Assembly: GCA_015654495.1 (NCBI GenBank)
Contig: JAATGW010000284.1
Location: forward strand, 1 to 10,668
Origin: Chitinophagales bacterium
GTDB lineage: Bacteria; Bacteroidota; Bacteroidia; Chitinophagales; Chitinophagaceae
DNA length: 10,668 nucleotides
Direction: 5' to 3'
The position numbers were made by a program, and so were the translations under genes. This document shows positions 1 through 7,756 of this stretch, piece by piece; positions within the stretch are counted from its first letter, which is position 1; every line of letters starts with the position of its first letter. Under the pieces are notes generated by a model, which did not search any database, had not been told where the DNA came from, and saw nothing but the letters and a program-made list of their open reading frames with translations.

Positions 1-1296
1 CATTACTTCACCCGCGAGCAACTGAATATTTATCGCTGCAAGTTTTGCCCGGTACTGCGCGTTGATATGACGATCCTTCGCATCTACAAGACTTAGCTGA
101 GCCTGCCTGAGTTCAATTGAGTTACTCTGCAGCTTACGGAAACGCTCAGTTGCGATAAAATTATTTTCTTCGGCAAGTTCCACATTTTTTTTCTCCACTT
201 CCGCCACTTTCAGCGAGGTTTCATATTCCTGGTAAGAAAAATAAAGATCGCGCTGGATCTGCGTTCGCAATAAGTCTGTTTGCATTTGCTGCTGTTTCAG
301 CTGCACTTCATTTACCCTCAACTGTGTTCTGAAAATATTACTGTTGAAGATAGGTACGGTGAGTCCCACCCCGATATTTGGGCCATAAGACAGGTTGGTA
401 AGAAAGAAACCAGCGGAAGCCACATTCCGGTTATAGTTGGTAACACTGTTCAGTGATAAAACAGGCAAACGCTGTGAGTTGATTATTTTCCGGTCCTGCA
501 GTAAAACAGCACGGTCGCGCTGTGCCAGCAGCAATGCGAAATTCTGCGTGTCTGCCCGGGCGCTATAATCTTTGATTGAAATCATCTGAATGGCAACAGA
601 AGTATCTGCAACCTCCACTGGTTGCAGAGGTTCTCTTTTAAGCAGGTTATTCAAAAGTATTTTTGTCTGGCGGAGTTGTTGCTGCAGGTTTTCCAGATTG
701 ATCTTCTGAACATTCAGGTCAATATCTGCCTGCAACATATCTGTCTTGGCCGCACTTCCCACATTAAACCGGGTTTCAGCGATCTTAAACCGCTCTTCTG
801 ATAATGCTATAATTCCTGATGTTGCACTAACCTGCTGGTGTAACCGGACGATATTGTAATATACAATGAGTACATCGTAACTCAGCTGGGTTACTTCCTG
901 CCTGAAAGCAATCTCTCCGATTTTTTCCAGTTCTTTAAATCTCTCCTTAGTAGCAGTTACGCGCATACCGCTGTATAGACGCCAGTTGAAAATCAGGTTA
1001 CCGGCGAGAATATTATTGGTAGCACCGCTGCTTACAATTTCGCTGCCATTGGTAAGTTTCTGGTTAATATTCGTTACTGCTTCGGTATTGGAAAGATTGG
1101 CTGTTATGACTGGCCACCTGCCGGCATTACCCCAGTTGTTGTTGATCTTTGCGATATCAACATCAGCTCTGGCGATCTGAACCCGGAGGTTGTTCTGCAA
1201 TGCAATATCAATTGCTTCCTGTGCCGTAATTAAACTATCCTGCGCAACAGCGCTTAAACTAACTATCAGACTTATGAACAACAGGCTCCTCTTCAT
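1..1296 (-). CDS. TolC-family outer membrane efflux protein (partial, C-terminus beyond window start)
   Basis: This is the outer-membrane channel of a tripartite efflux system, which would carry substrates from the RND pump and adaptor across the outer membrane. The frame is open for 432 codons from the ATG at 1296 to position 1 with no stop. It begins with a Sec signal peptide (MKRSLLFISLIVSLSAVAQ, likely cleaved after AVA). It then shows the usual duplicated outer-membrane efflux pattern: a 'AIDIALQNN' opening near residue 28, a 'RFNVGSAAKTDMLQAD' helix-turn at about 176-191, and the related 'RFRKLQSNSIELRQAQLSL' segment in the second repeat. The last visible residues (LLAGEV) resemble the end of the final helix, so little is probably missing. 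Its start lies inside the 3' end of the pump gene (38-nt overlap), which points to translational coupling. Family assignment is firm; the substrate cannot be told. Confidence 0.93.
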   Translation of the reverse strand, partial: MKRSLLFISLIVSLSAVAQDSLITAQEAIDIALQNNLRVQIARADVDIAKINNNWGNAGRWPVITANLSNTEAVTNINQKLTNGSEIVSSGATNNILAGNLIFNWRLYSGMRVTATKERFKELEKIGEIAFRQEVTQLSYDVLIVYYNIVRLHQQVSATSGIIALSEERFKIAETRFNVGSAAKTDMLQADIDLNVQKINLENLQQQLRQTKILLNNLLKREPLQPVEVADTSVAIQMISIKDYSARADTQNFALLLAQRDRAVLLQDRKIINSQRLPVLSLNSVTNYNRNVASAGFFLTNLSYGPNIGVGLTVPIFNSNIFRTQLRVNEVQLKQQQMQTDLLRTQIQRDLYFSYQEYETSLKVAEVEKKNVELAEENNFIATERFRKLQSNSIELRQAQLSLVDAKDRHINAQYRAKLAAINIQLLAGEVM

Positions 1297-3463
1297 GAAC
1301 GATAAGTTTTTTCCTCGATATAAAACTATATAGTGCGGGTACAACAAATAATGTAAGCACCAATGCGAAAAGCATACCGCCGACAATTACAATCCCCAGC
1401 GGTACACGGGCAGTGCCCGCAGAACCCAGCGCCACAGCAATTGGCAATGCTCCCAATGATGTTGCCAGCGTTGTCATCAGGATGGGGCGTAACCTCGCTA
1501 CGGCGGCATCCTGAGCGGCTGCAAATTTATCTTTACCAGTATGCTCTCTTATCTGATTTGCAAATTCCACTATCAGGATCCCATTTTTGGTTACAAGACC
1601 AATAAGCATGATTATCCCGATCTGAGAAAATATATTCAGTGATTGTCCAAAAATCGAAAGGCTTACAACAGCTCCGGCCAAAGCCAGTGGCACAGTAATC
1701 ATAATAATGAAAGGGTCAACAAAACTTTCAAACTGCGCAGAAAGTACCAGGTAGATAAGAATGATAGCGAGAACAAATGCAAACATGGTATTTGAAGAAC
1801 TTTCAGCAAAGTCACGGGAGGATCCGCTTAGCGATGTACTGAAAGTTTCGTCAAGCACCTTGTCTTTTATCCGTTCCATTTCCTTGATACCTTCACCCAG
1901 CGTCCTTCCCGGTGCGAGACCGGCCTGGACGGTAGCACTTTTCAACCTGTTAAAATGATAAATCGTTGGTGGGTTCGCAGCTTCTGCTACAGTAACCACA
2001 TTGTCGAGCTGAAATAACTGACCATTACGGTTTCTTATATAAAATGCTTTGAGATCAAGCGGCGCATCACGGTCTTTGCGGTCAACCTGACCGATTACCT
2101 GGTATTGTTTTCCGTTGCGGATAAAATAGCCAAATCTTCTTCCACTCAATGCCATCTGGAGGGTATTCGTTATGTCGAGAATCGAAACACCCAGCTCACT
2201 AGCTTTCAACCGGTCGATAGTAATCTGCAATTCCGGCTTGTTGAATTTAAGATTCACGTCGTAACCCTGGAAAACAGGACTCTTCGTCACTTCTTCCATA
2301 AACAACGGTACCTTTTCCTTCAGCTTATCGAAATTGAGATTCTGAATTACAAATTGTACCGGCAAAGATCCTCTGCCACCTGAACCTACGGAAATGGTTT
2401 GTTCCTGCACGATCAGCACGCGAACATCATAATAATTCCGGAACATTCCATTCATCTGCTGCGCGATCTGATCCTGTGTACGCACGCGGTCACGGCTGTC
2501 TGTGAGACCCATACTGATCATTGCAGAATTGACTCCACCTGATCCACGGAAACCCGGCGCAAAAGAAAGAACTATAAAACGTTCAGGAACGGAGTCCATG
2601 ATTTTTTCTGTAATATCATAGACAACCTTATCCATATAGTCGAAATCGGTACCCTCAGGAGCTATGATGGTTGCACGCAAACGGTTGCGGTCCTCAATAG
2701 GAGCGAGCTCAGACGGTAGATTTTTACCCACCAGGTATATCAACGCAACGCAGGTCAGTACTATCAGCAGAGCTACCCAGCGGGCTTTCATGAATCCGGA
2801 TAGAATATTCCGGTAGCCATTTTCCATTCCGCGGAAAAAAGGCTCTGATTTATTATAGAACCAGGAATGCCGGATGCCACCCTTTCTGGTGAGATAAATA
2901 TTCAGTACAGGCGTTAACGTTAGTGATACAAAAGCCGAGATCAGTACGGCTCCGGCAACCACAATACCAAATTCCCTGAACAGACGTCCCACAAATCCCT
3001 GCAGGAAGATGATCGGCAGGAATACAATTGCCAGTGTGATCGATGTAGCAATTACAGCAAAATAAATTTCATTGGAACCTTCGCGGGCGGCTTTAAACCT
3101 GTCCATGCCCTGCTCCATTTTCTTGAATATATTTTCCGTGACAACGATACCATCGTCAACTACCAGACCAGTGGCCAGTACCAGTGAGAGCAACGTAAGT
3201 ACATTGATGGAGAAGCCCGCGATATACATGATGAAAAATGCGCCGATCAGGGAAACCGGTATATCTATCAGCGGTCTGAAAGCAATGGACCACTCGCGGA
3301 AAAACAGGTAGATGATAATAACTACCAGTCCAATCGCGATGATCAGTGTTTCTTTTACTTCATCAATTGCTTTACGTACGAAGGTGGACCTGTCGAAACC
3401 AATTTCGATCATGATATCTTCAGGCAGATCCTTTAATAACCTCCAGTCTTTTGTATACTTCAT
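1259..3463 (-). CDS. RND efflux transporter (HAE1/AcrB-like), C-terminal part after frameshift
   Basis: This is the larger piece of a proton-driven HAE1-type inner-membrane pump. The 734-codon ORF carries the end of the first porter region, transmembrane segments 2-12 and the second periplasmic domain. The two adjacent aspartates of TM4 (in LATGLVVDDGIVVTEN, ORF residues 103-104) and the TM10 lysine (GLVTKNGILIVEF) match the AcrB proton-relay residues D407, D408 and K940. The ATG at 3463 is probably not a real start: its first 11 codons are an out-of-frame reading of sequence that, in the frame of the upstream ORF, encodes DEVYKRLEVIK. Genuine homology begins at DLPEDI. Removing one base near 3430-3431 joins this piece to the upstream ORF as a 1030-residue protein, a normal length for the family. 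No other defect is visible. Confidence 0.9.
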   Translation of the reverse strand: MKYTKDWRLLKDLPEDIMIEIGFDRSTFVRKAIDEVKETLIIAIGLVVIIIYLFFREWSIAFRPLIDIPVSLIGAFFIMYIAGFSINVLTLLSLVLATGLVVDDGIVVTENIFKKMEQGMDRFKAAREGSNEIYFAVIATSITLAIVFLPIIFLQGFVGRLFREFGIVVAGAVLISAFVSLTLTPVLNIYLTRKGGIRHSWFYNKSEPFFRGMENGYRNILSGFMKARWVALLIVLTCVALIYLVGKNLPSELAPIEDRNRLRATIIAPEGTDFDYMDKVVYDITEKIMDSVPERFIVLSFAPGFRGSGGVNSAMISMGLTDSRDRVRTQDQIAQQMNGMFRNYYDVRVLIVQEQTISVGSGGRGSLPVQFVIQNLNFDKLKEKVPLFMEEVTKSPVFQGYDVNLKFNKPELQITIDRLKASELGVSILDITNTLQMALSGRRFGYFIRNGKQYQVIGQVDRKDRDAPLDLKAFYIRNRNGQLFQLDNVVTVAEAANPPTIYHFNRLKSATVQAGLAPGRTLGEGIKEMERIKDKVLDETFSTSLSGSSRDFAESSSNTMFAFVLAIILIYLVLSAQFESFVDPFIIMITVPLALAGAVVSLSIFGQSLNIFSQIGIIMLIGLVTKNGILIVEFANQIREHTGKDKFAAAQDAAVARLRPILMTTLATSLGALPIAVALGSAGTARVPLGIVIVGGMLFALVLTLFVVPALYSFISRKKLIVHEEEPVVHKSDS
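3420..3463 (-). other. frameshift junction in the RND pump gene
   Basis: The two pump ORFs overlap by 44 bp in different frames. On the minus strand the upstream frame reads GTT ATT AAA GGA TCT GCC TGA, while the downstream frame reads GAT CTG CCT GAA straight after AAA. One surplus base in the GG at 3430-3431, or the loss of two bases, explains the change. Protein similarity to HAE1 pumps appears continuous across the site (LEVIK then DLPEDIMIEIGFD). Confidence 0.85.
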
Positions 3464-4352
3464 CTGCTATGGCAACCTGGTTGGAACCCGGTTGAGCTAC
3501 CAGTGCGAGGTTTACTGATTTGATATTATTTTTCCGGGTAGTACTTTCTTCATTCTCAGGGCCGAGAATTGCATAGCCAACATCTTTTAATCTGATTATC
3601 CGGCCTGCATCCTGACTGATGATCAGGTTATTGAAATCATCTTCAGTTGTTAATTTTCCATAAGCTTTTACTGTAAGTTCAGTATTACTTCCGCGAACTT
3701 TTCCGCCAGGTAATTCGATATTTTCACGGTCGAGCGCATTGCGCACATCGTCAATCGTAAGCTGGTAAGCAGCGAGCCTTACAGGATCGAACCAAATCCT
3801 CATGGAGATGCGCTGGCCAAAAATATTTACAGAGCTTACACCATTGATTGTCTGTAATCTTTCCTGAACAATATTTTCCGCATAGTCCGTCAGATCCAGC
3901 AATGTTCTTCTATTGCTCTGCATCTGCATAAAAATAATCGGATCTGAATCGGAATCCTGTTTATATACGGTAGGGGGAGCATCAATATCCTGTGGCAGGT
4001 TCGGACTTGCCTGTGATACTTTCTCACGTACATCATTAGCTGCTTTTTCCAGGTCGACTCCAAGTTCAAACTCAACGTTTATATTACTTGAACCCTGTGC
4101 GCTGGAAGATGTTATGCTTTTTACACCTTCAACTCCGTTTACTGTTTTTTCAAGCGGCTCGGTAATCTGTTGTTCAATGATTTCCGCGTTGGCACCGAGA
4201 TAGGAAGTATTTACGTTTACCACCGCCGGATCGATAGCAGGATATTCACGTACTCCCAGGAAGGTATAGCCGATAGCCCCGAATATGATAATCACTATCG
4301 AACAAACAACTGCAAGTACCGGCCGTTTTATACTGAGTTCTGATAAATTCAT
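3420..4352 (-). CDS. RND efflux transporter (HAE1/AcrB-like), N-terminal part before frameshift
   Basis: This is the N-terminal 310 residues of the same HAE1-type pump. It starts with the family's typical opening (NLSELSIKRPVLAVV) and TM1 at about residues 11-31, followed by the porter subdomains. 'VREYPAIDPAVVNVNTSYLGA' type sequence and 'ITEPLEKTVNGVEGV' are characteristic. The frame runs into a TGA at 3420-3422 immediately after LEVIK, with only three extra residues (GSA). A complete pump is over 1000 residues, so this fragment holds one membrane span and part of the porter domain and could not transport alone. The start ATG at 4352 is 23 bp after the adaptor stop, so it belongs to the same operon. 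It has no Shine-Dalgarno sequence, as is usual in Bacteroidota. Confidence is high for the family and moderate that the gene is truly broken in the organism. Confidence 0.9.
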   Translation of the reverse strand: MNLSELSIKRPVLAVVCSIVIIIFGAIGYTFLGVREYPAIDPAVVNVNTSYLGANAEIIEQQITEPLEKTVNGVEGVKSITSSSAQGSSNINVEFELGVDLEKAANDVREKVSQASPNLPQDIDAPPTVYKQDSDSDPIIFMQMQSNRRTLLDLTDYAENIVQERLQTINGVSSVNIFGQRISMRIWFDPVRLAAYQLTIDDVRNALDRENIELPGGKVRGSNTELTVKAYGKLTTEDDFNNLIISQDAGRIIRLKDVGYAILGPENEESTTRKNNIKSVNLALVAQPGSNQVAIADEVYKRLEVIKGSA

Positions 4353-4375
4353 CAGATCATGTTTTCAGCGAGGCG

Positions 4376-5422
4376 TTATTGAATTTTTGAAATCGTCAGT
4401 TTCGAGTCTTTCCGCAAAAACAGAAGACCCGTTGTAACGAGCGTATCTCCGAAGTTCAAACCCTGGGTAACCTGGATCAGACTAGAATCCCTGATACCTG
4501 TTGTTACATCAACAAATAAGGCCTGACCACCTTTATACAAAACAACCTGTTTGTTTCTGGAAACCGGAATTACGGCTTCTGTAGGTATCATGATCGCTTC
4601 CTTGATCTGGCCAAGGATAACTTCCACTTTCGCAAAGTTCCCAGGAATCAGAAAGCGGTCACTTGCATTGATCACGGCTCTTACACGCAGATTCCTTGTA
4701 TTTTGTTCCACGCTGCTTTCTGTAGCAACGATTTTAGCTTTGTAATCCTCAGGTGATCCGTCGATTTTGAAATTTACCTGCATTCCGTTCCTGATCTGTG
4801 CACTGTATTTTTCAGGAATACTGAATTCAATTTTCATCTGGTTAACCTGACTGATTGTGGTAAGAATATTAGTCGGAGATATATACGCTCCCGGACTGAT
4901 GTTTCTTAGACCCAGCCTCCCCGCATAAGGAGCCCGGATTTCTGTTTTTGTAATATTCACTTCTATCAGTTCCATATCTGCCTTGATATTATTAACCGAA
5001 AGTAAACTCAGATCATAATCCTGCTGGCTGATACCGCTGATCTTTAAAAGTTCCCGCTGCCTTTCTTCTGTTTTTTCTGCGATCTGCAACTGCACTTTCA
5101 GTTTTTTAAGTTCAGCCTGCAGATCACCATCAAACAATTTTACCAGCAGGGTACCTTTTGAAACCGAAGCTCCTTCATTGATATTCAGATTAACAACCCT
5201 TCCGGAGATCTCCGGACGGATTTCAGTCGACTCATACGGAAGTATATTTCCTGTTACTTCCACAGTTTCGCTTATAGGTGAGGGTTTGATCAGCCAACCC
5301 TCGACGGCAATTGCACCCGCTTTAGGTGACCCGGGCGGAGGAGCTCCTACTACCGTCTTTTTCTCTTTACAGGATATCCCTAAAAAACTGACAAGTGAGC
5401 AAAAAACAAAGAATTTTTTCAT
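4376..5422 (-). CDS. RND efflux periplasmic adaptor subunit (membrane fusion lipoprotein)
   Basis: This adaptor of 348 residues links the inner-membrane RND pump to the TolC-type channel in the periplasm. The N-terminus is a lipoprotein signal (MKKFFVFCSLVSFLGISC) with acceptor Cys18; the lipobox LGIS-C is acceptable but has Gly instead of Leu at -3. Domains in order are a first lipoyl half at about 66-98 (ISGRVVNLNINEGASVSKG), a helical hairpin at about 100-158, a second lipoyl half at about 160-192 (TEIRAPYAGRLGLRNISPG), a beta-barrel at about 193-270, and a membrane-proximal region to the end. Length and layout are normal for the AcrA/MexA/HlyD family. It is the first gene of the operon; the pump starts 23 bp downstream. 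A weak Bacteroidota-like -7 element (TAATTTG, minus strand 5516-5510) lies about 90 bp upstream without a well-spaced -33 partner. No regulator gene adjoins it. Confidence 0.94.
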   Translation of the reverse strand: MKKFFVFCSLVSFLGISCKEKKTVVGAPPPGSPKAGAIAVEGWLIKPSPISETVEVTGNILPYESTEIRPEISGRVVNLNINEGASVSKGTLLVKLFDGDLQAELKKLKVQLQIAEKTEERQRELLKISGISQQDYDLSLLSVNNIKADMELIEVNITKTEIRAPYAGRLGLRNISPGAYISPTNILTTISQVNQMKIEFSIPEKYSAQIRNGMQVNFKIDGSPEDYKAKIVATESSVEQNTRNLRVRAVINASDRFLIPGNFAKVEVILGQIKEAIMIPTEAVIPVSRNKQVVLYKGGQALFVDVTTGIRDSSLIQVTQGLNFGDTLVTTGLLFLRKDSKLTISKIQ

Positions 5423-5487
5423 GAGACTGTGAAATTAAGCCATCCCCTAAAAAAACGGATTTAAAAAATTAATTATATAGTTGGTGA

Positions 5488-5507
5488 ATCGGATCGGGTC
5501 GGGTTGG
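5488..5507 (+). repeat. degenerate pentamer repeat with GG tracts in the efflux operon leader
   Basis: Four pentamers follow one another: ATCGG, ATCGG, GTCGG, GTTGG. They lie 66-85 bp upstream of the adaptor start, in its probable 5' leader, with the G-rich side on the plus strand. The four GG/GGG tracts separated by 2-3 bases could in principle form a two-layer G-quadruplex in the template strand DNA. The repeat is seen directly; any function is speculation. Confidence 0.5.
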
Positions 5508-5540
5508 AGCAAATTAGATGCTTTCGCCAGATATAACTTG

Positions 5541-5590
5541 CGCAAAAATAAAAATCCGGTATCTGATCAGCAGGAACAAAGTTGATCAGA
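5541..5590 (-). terminator. probable intrinsic terminator of the thioredoxin-fold operon
   Basis: On the minus strand, 27 bp after the redoxin stop codon, there is an 8-bp perfect inverted repeat (TCTGATCA at 5590-5583 and TGATCAGA at 5569-5562) with a 13-nt loop. It is followed within a few bases by a T-rich stretch (ATTTTTATTTTTG, about 5554-5542). The stem is not GC-rich and the T-run starts about 8 bases after it, so termination strength is uncertain. Confidence 0.5.
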
Positions 5591-5616
5591 CACCAGACCT
5601 TATGTATATACAGGAA

Positions 5617-6213
5617 TTATTTAATTCCACAACCCACTGCTTTCGTTTCTGCAGGGGCTGGTGACTGACCCTTATCGAGAGCAGCAATTGCATTTTCCAC
5701 ATATTTCACCTTTGCAGCGTCTGCGTCCTGGTTATCATCAATGGCACCTATATATTTTACTTCAAGATCCTTATTGAGCAGAAAAACATGTGGTGTTTTA
5801 GTCGCTCCGAATTTCGGATAAATTTTTTGGCCTTCATCCATCAGGTAGGGAAACTTATAACCCTGTTCTTTTGCGCGGGCTTGCATATCTCCAAAGCTGT
5901 CGTCAGGATAAAGATCGGGATTGGTGGGGTTTATTGCAATCACAGGGTATCCCTTTGATGCAAATTTTTCATTAAGGCCGATAATGCGTTGTTCATACGC
6001 TTTTGCAACAGGACAATGGTTACATGTGAAAATGACAATAAATCCCTTTGCATTCTTATAGTCAGCAAGAGAAACCATTTTACCATCCACATTTTTTAGA
6101 GAAAAATCAGCGGCTTTTTGTCCGACCTTATATCCATCACCGGAAATTGTAAATGCTGAAATTCCGATAAGAAATAAAACAGCGGCTGTGCTGATGCCTG
6201 CGGTTGCCTTCAT
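5617..6213 (-). CDS. redoxin/thioredoxin-fold family protein, exported
   Basis: This 198-residue protein belongs to the AhpC/TSA-redoxin-like branch of the thioredoxin superfamily and would act in thiol-disulfide exchange or peroxide reduction outside the cytoplasm. An N-terminal hydrophobic segment (about residues 5-23) suggests Sec export or anchoring. The domain starts at KVGQKAADFSLKNVDG (29-44). The active-site motif is CNHC (Cys64 and Cys67, in IFTCNHCPVAKAYEQRI), and the cis-proline loop is TKTP (Pro141). This CNHCP version marks a subgroup of small uncharacterised redoxins rather than classic TlpA or peroxiredoxin. The C-terminus ends in VGCGIK with a third cysteine (Cys195), a tail I recall from members of this group, which might act as a resolving or metal-binding cysteine. 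It starts 11 bp after the TlpA-like gene stop, so the two are likely co-transcribed. The substrate is unknown. Confidence 0.9.
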   Translation of the reverse strand: MKATAGISTAAVLFLIGISAFTISGDGYKVGQKAADFSLKNVDGKMVSLADYKNAKGFIVIFTCNHCPVAKAYEQRIIGLNEKFASKGYPVIAINPTNPDLYPDDSFGDMQARAKEQGYKFPYLMDEGQKIYPKFGATKTPHVFLLNKDLEVKYIGAIDDNQDADAAKVKYVENAIAALDKGQSPAPAETKAVGCGIK

Positions 6214-6224
6214 AACTTTAAATT

Positions 6225-6761
6225 TTATGGAGTTGATAAATAATTTTTATTACTTATAAAACCTGTAATTACGTTTTGTAAATCCGTATTGTTTTTTAAT
6301 GCCCTGTTGATCAGCAGCGGTTTTTTCCCAGACTGATAAAACCAGGTGACCGGTATGTTTCCATCCCAATCTTTATTTACCTTCGGAATCCAGGTATTCA
6401 TGTCAGGGTCGGTTAACAATACCACTTCTTTACTGATGTTTTTTTCATTAATAAACGGAACCAGCTTCTTTTCAAGATCTTTTTTAAAATCCAGACTAAC
6501 GAGGAGAACCTTCATTTTTTCACCACCTGCTGATCCTGAATTCAGGTCATTAAACAAGGGCAATTCCTCAACACAGGGCTTGCACCAGGTAGCCCAGAAA
6601 TTAATCAGAAACAAAGTGTCTTTCCCTTCAGCAAATCTTTTCTCAAGTTGTGAAAAATCATTGTAAATAGTTTGCGATCCGCCTTTATTAAAAGCAATTA
6701 TCAATGAGCCAAAAAGAACAATCTTCAAAAGAAGGGTTCTGATCTTTTCTTTTTTATTCAT
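6225..6761 (-). CDS. TlpA-like thiol-disulfide oxidoreductase
   Basis: This is a membrane-anchored or exported thioredoxin-fold protein that would reduce or exchange disulfides in the periplasm. From the ATG at 6761 it has 178 residues: a basic N-terminus, a hydrophobic segment at about 8-24, then the thioredoxin domain. The active site is WCKPC (Cys60 and Cys63, in INFWATWCKPCVEELPLF), typical of the TlpA/ResA family, and the cis-proline is in NIPVTWF (Pro137). The frame also allows a TTG start at 6779, adding six residues. I prefer the ATG because it directly precedes the basic signal-like N-terminus (MNKKEKIRTLLLK). It is the first gene of a pair with the redoxin gene 11 bp downstream. A TAAACTTG sequence (minus, 6796-6789) resembles the Bacteroidota -7 promoter element with one mismatch, but no correctly spaced -33 was found. 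Confidence 0.9.
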   Translation of the reverse strand: MNKKEKIRTLLLKIVLFGSLIIAFNKGGSQTIYNDFSQLEKRFAEGKDTLFLINFWATWCKPCVEELPLFNDLNSGSAGGEKMKVLLVSLDFKKDLEKKLVPFINEKNISKEVVLLTDPDMNTWIPKVNKDWDGNIPVTWFYQSGKKPLLINRALKNNTDLQNVITGFISNKNYLSTP

Positions 6762-6879
6762 TAAATCTAAAGTTGACAATTATTATAACAAGTTTACCTG
6801 AAAATTGATCAATGGTTTTCAAAAAGAAGGAAATTTTATGTTTTACCTGGCCGACGGGGGTGGATTTGTTAATGAAATG

Positions 6880-7410
6880 TTATTGCAAATCCTGGAAAAG
6901 CTGCTGGGTTCCGTAAGCGATTTTAGTTTCGAGATCAAGTAATAATTTTTTTCGCCAGAGGCCGCCTCCAAAACCCACGAGCTTTCCGTCGCTCCCGATT
7001 ACCCGATGGCAGGGGATAATAAGTGGAATCGGATTCTTACCACTTGCTGTTCCTGCAGCCCGGATAGATTTAACGTCGCCGAGCTTTGCGGCCAATTGCA
7101 AATAGGAAATAGTTCTCCCGAAGGGTATCTTAGTCAGTTCCTTCCAAACCCTGAGTTGAAATTCAGTTCCCTGGGGTTTTAAAGGAAGATCAAATTCACG
7201 AAGCCGGCCTGCAAAATATTCCCCTAACTGTTTAACAGTTTCACGAACTACCGGATTAACGGGCAGAGCGCCAGGCCGGGGCAATTCGCCTATATCTTCG
7301 CCGGGCTCTCTGGAATCAAACCAAAGAAAATAAATATGATCCTGATCGGTTGTTAATTTTAACCGGCCAACGGGACTTTTAAAAATAAAATCTTCGTGTG
7401 GAGTTTCCAT
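6880..7410 (-). CDS. ogt: methylated-DNA--[protein]-cysteine S-methyltransferase (Ogt-type)
   Basis: This is a suicide DNA repair enzyme. It transfers the alkyl group from O6-alkylguanine (or O4-alkylthymine) in DNA to its own cysteine in the cytoplasm. The 176 residues contain the N-terminal ribonuclease-like region (about 8-75) and the C-terminal DNA-binding domain (about 82-165). The helix-turn-helix segment is FGRTISYLQLAAKLG (97-111), and the arginine finger lies in SIRAAGTASGKNP. The active site is PCHRVIG with acceptor Cys134, followed by GKLVGFGGGLWRKKLLLDLE. Length is normal for Ogt, and there is no fused AdaA domain, so it is the constitutive repair type rather than the Ada regulator. 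The start is 4 bp after the csaA stop, indicating co-transcription. No clear terminator follows in the 118 bp before the TlpA-like gene, so read-through into that gene is possible. Confidence 0.95.
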   Translation of the reverse strand: METPHEDFIFKSPVGRLKLTTDQDHIYFLWFDSREPGEDIGELPRPGALPVNPVVRETVKQLGEYFAGRLREFDLPLKPQGTEFQLRVWKELTKIPFGRTISYLQLAAKLGDVKSIRAAGTASGKNPIPLIIPCHRVIGSDGKLVGFGGGLWRKKLLLDLETKIAYGTQQLFQDLQ

Positions 7411-7414
7411 ACTT

Positions 7415-7747
7415 CTAACCGATTTTCATTCCATTCGATACGGGCAGGGATGGTTGAAGAAGAACTACTTCTTTTTCTTCAGTGTACACACCCAGAACCA
7501 GGCATTCGCTGAAAAAAGGTCCGATCTGTTTCACCGGAAAATTTACAACGGCTATAACCTGTTTGCCTGCGAGCTCCTGTGTTGAATAATATCTGGTAAT
7601 CTGTGCCGACGATTTTTTTAATCCCAACTCACCAAAATCGATATGAAGTTTAAAGGCAGGTTTTCTGGCTTCGGGAAATTCCTCTGCCTTAATGATCGTG
7701 CCTACGCGGATATCTATTTTTTCAAAATCGCTCCAGTTGATTTCCAT
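7415..7747 (-). CDS. csaA: CsaA-like tRNA-binding domain protein
   Basis: This is a small cytoplasmic protein consisting of one tRNA-binding (EMAP-II/Trbp111-like) OB-fold domain. CsaA homologues form dimers, bind tRNA in vitro and have been proposed to act as protein export chaperones. All 110 residues fit the family, which is usually about 110 long: the opening FEKIDIRVGTIIKAEEFPEARKPA (about 8-31), the central SSAQITRYYSTQEL (46-59), and VVNFPVKQIGPFFSECLVLGVY (67-88) ending in the PSLPVSNGMKIG tail. The start ATG at 7747 is the only sensible one. It is the first gene of a pair with ogt and is transcribed divergently from the Gfo/Idh/MocA gene. The heptad repeat begins about 10 bp upstream of its start codon, so its promoter must lie in or behind that repeat. 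Confidence 0.93.
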   Translation of the reverse strand: MEINWSDFEKIDIRVGTIIKAEEFPEARKPAFKLHIDFGELGLKKSSAQITRYYSTQELAGKQVIAVVNFPVKQIGPFFSECLVLGVYTEEKEVVLLQPSLPVSNGMKIG

Positions 7748-7756
7748 CCGATAAAG

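Noticed and set aside
3420..3463. Two independent RND genes, the second starting at 3463
   Set aside because: The first 11 codons from 3463 are an out-of-frame reading of sequence that fits the pump in the upstream frame, and neither piece is a complete pump.
6762..6779. TTG start for the TlpA-like gene
   Set aside because: It adds six residues ahead of a good basic, hydrophobic N-terminus that starts with ATG at 6761.
6780..6879. Terminator between ogt and the TlpA-like gene
   Set aside because: No GC-rich stem followed by a T-run on the minus strand could be found.
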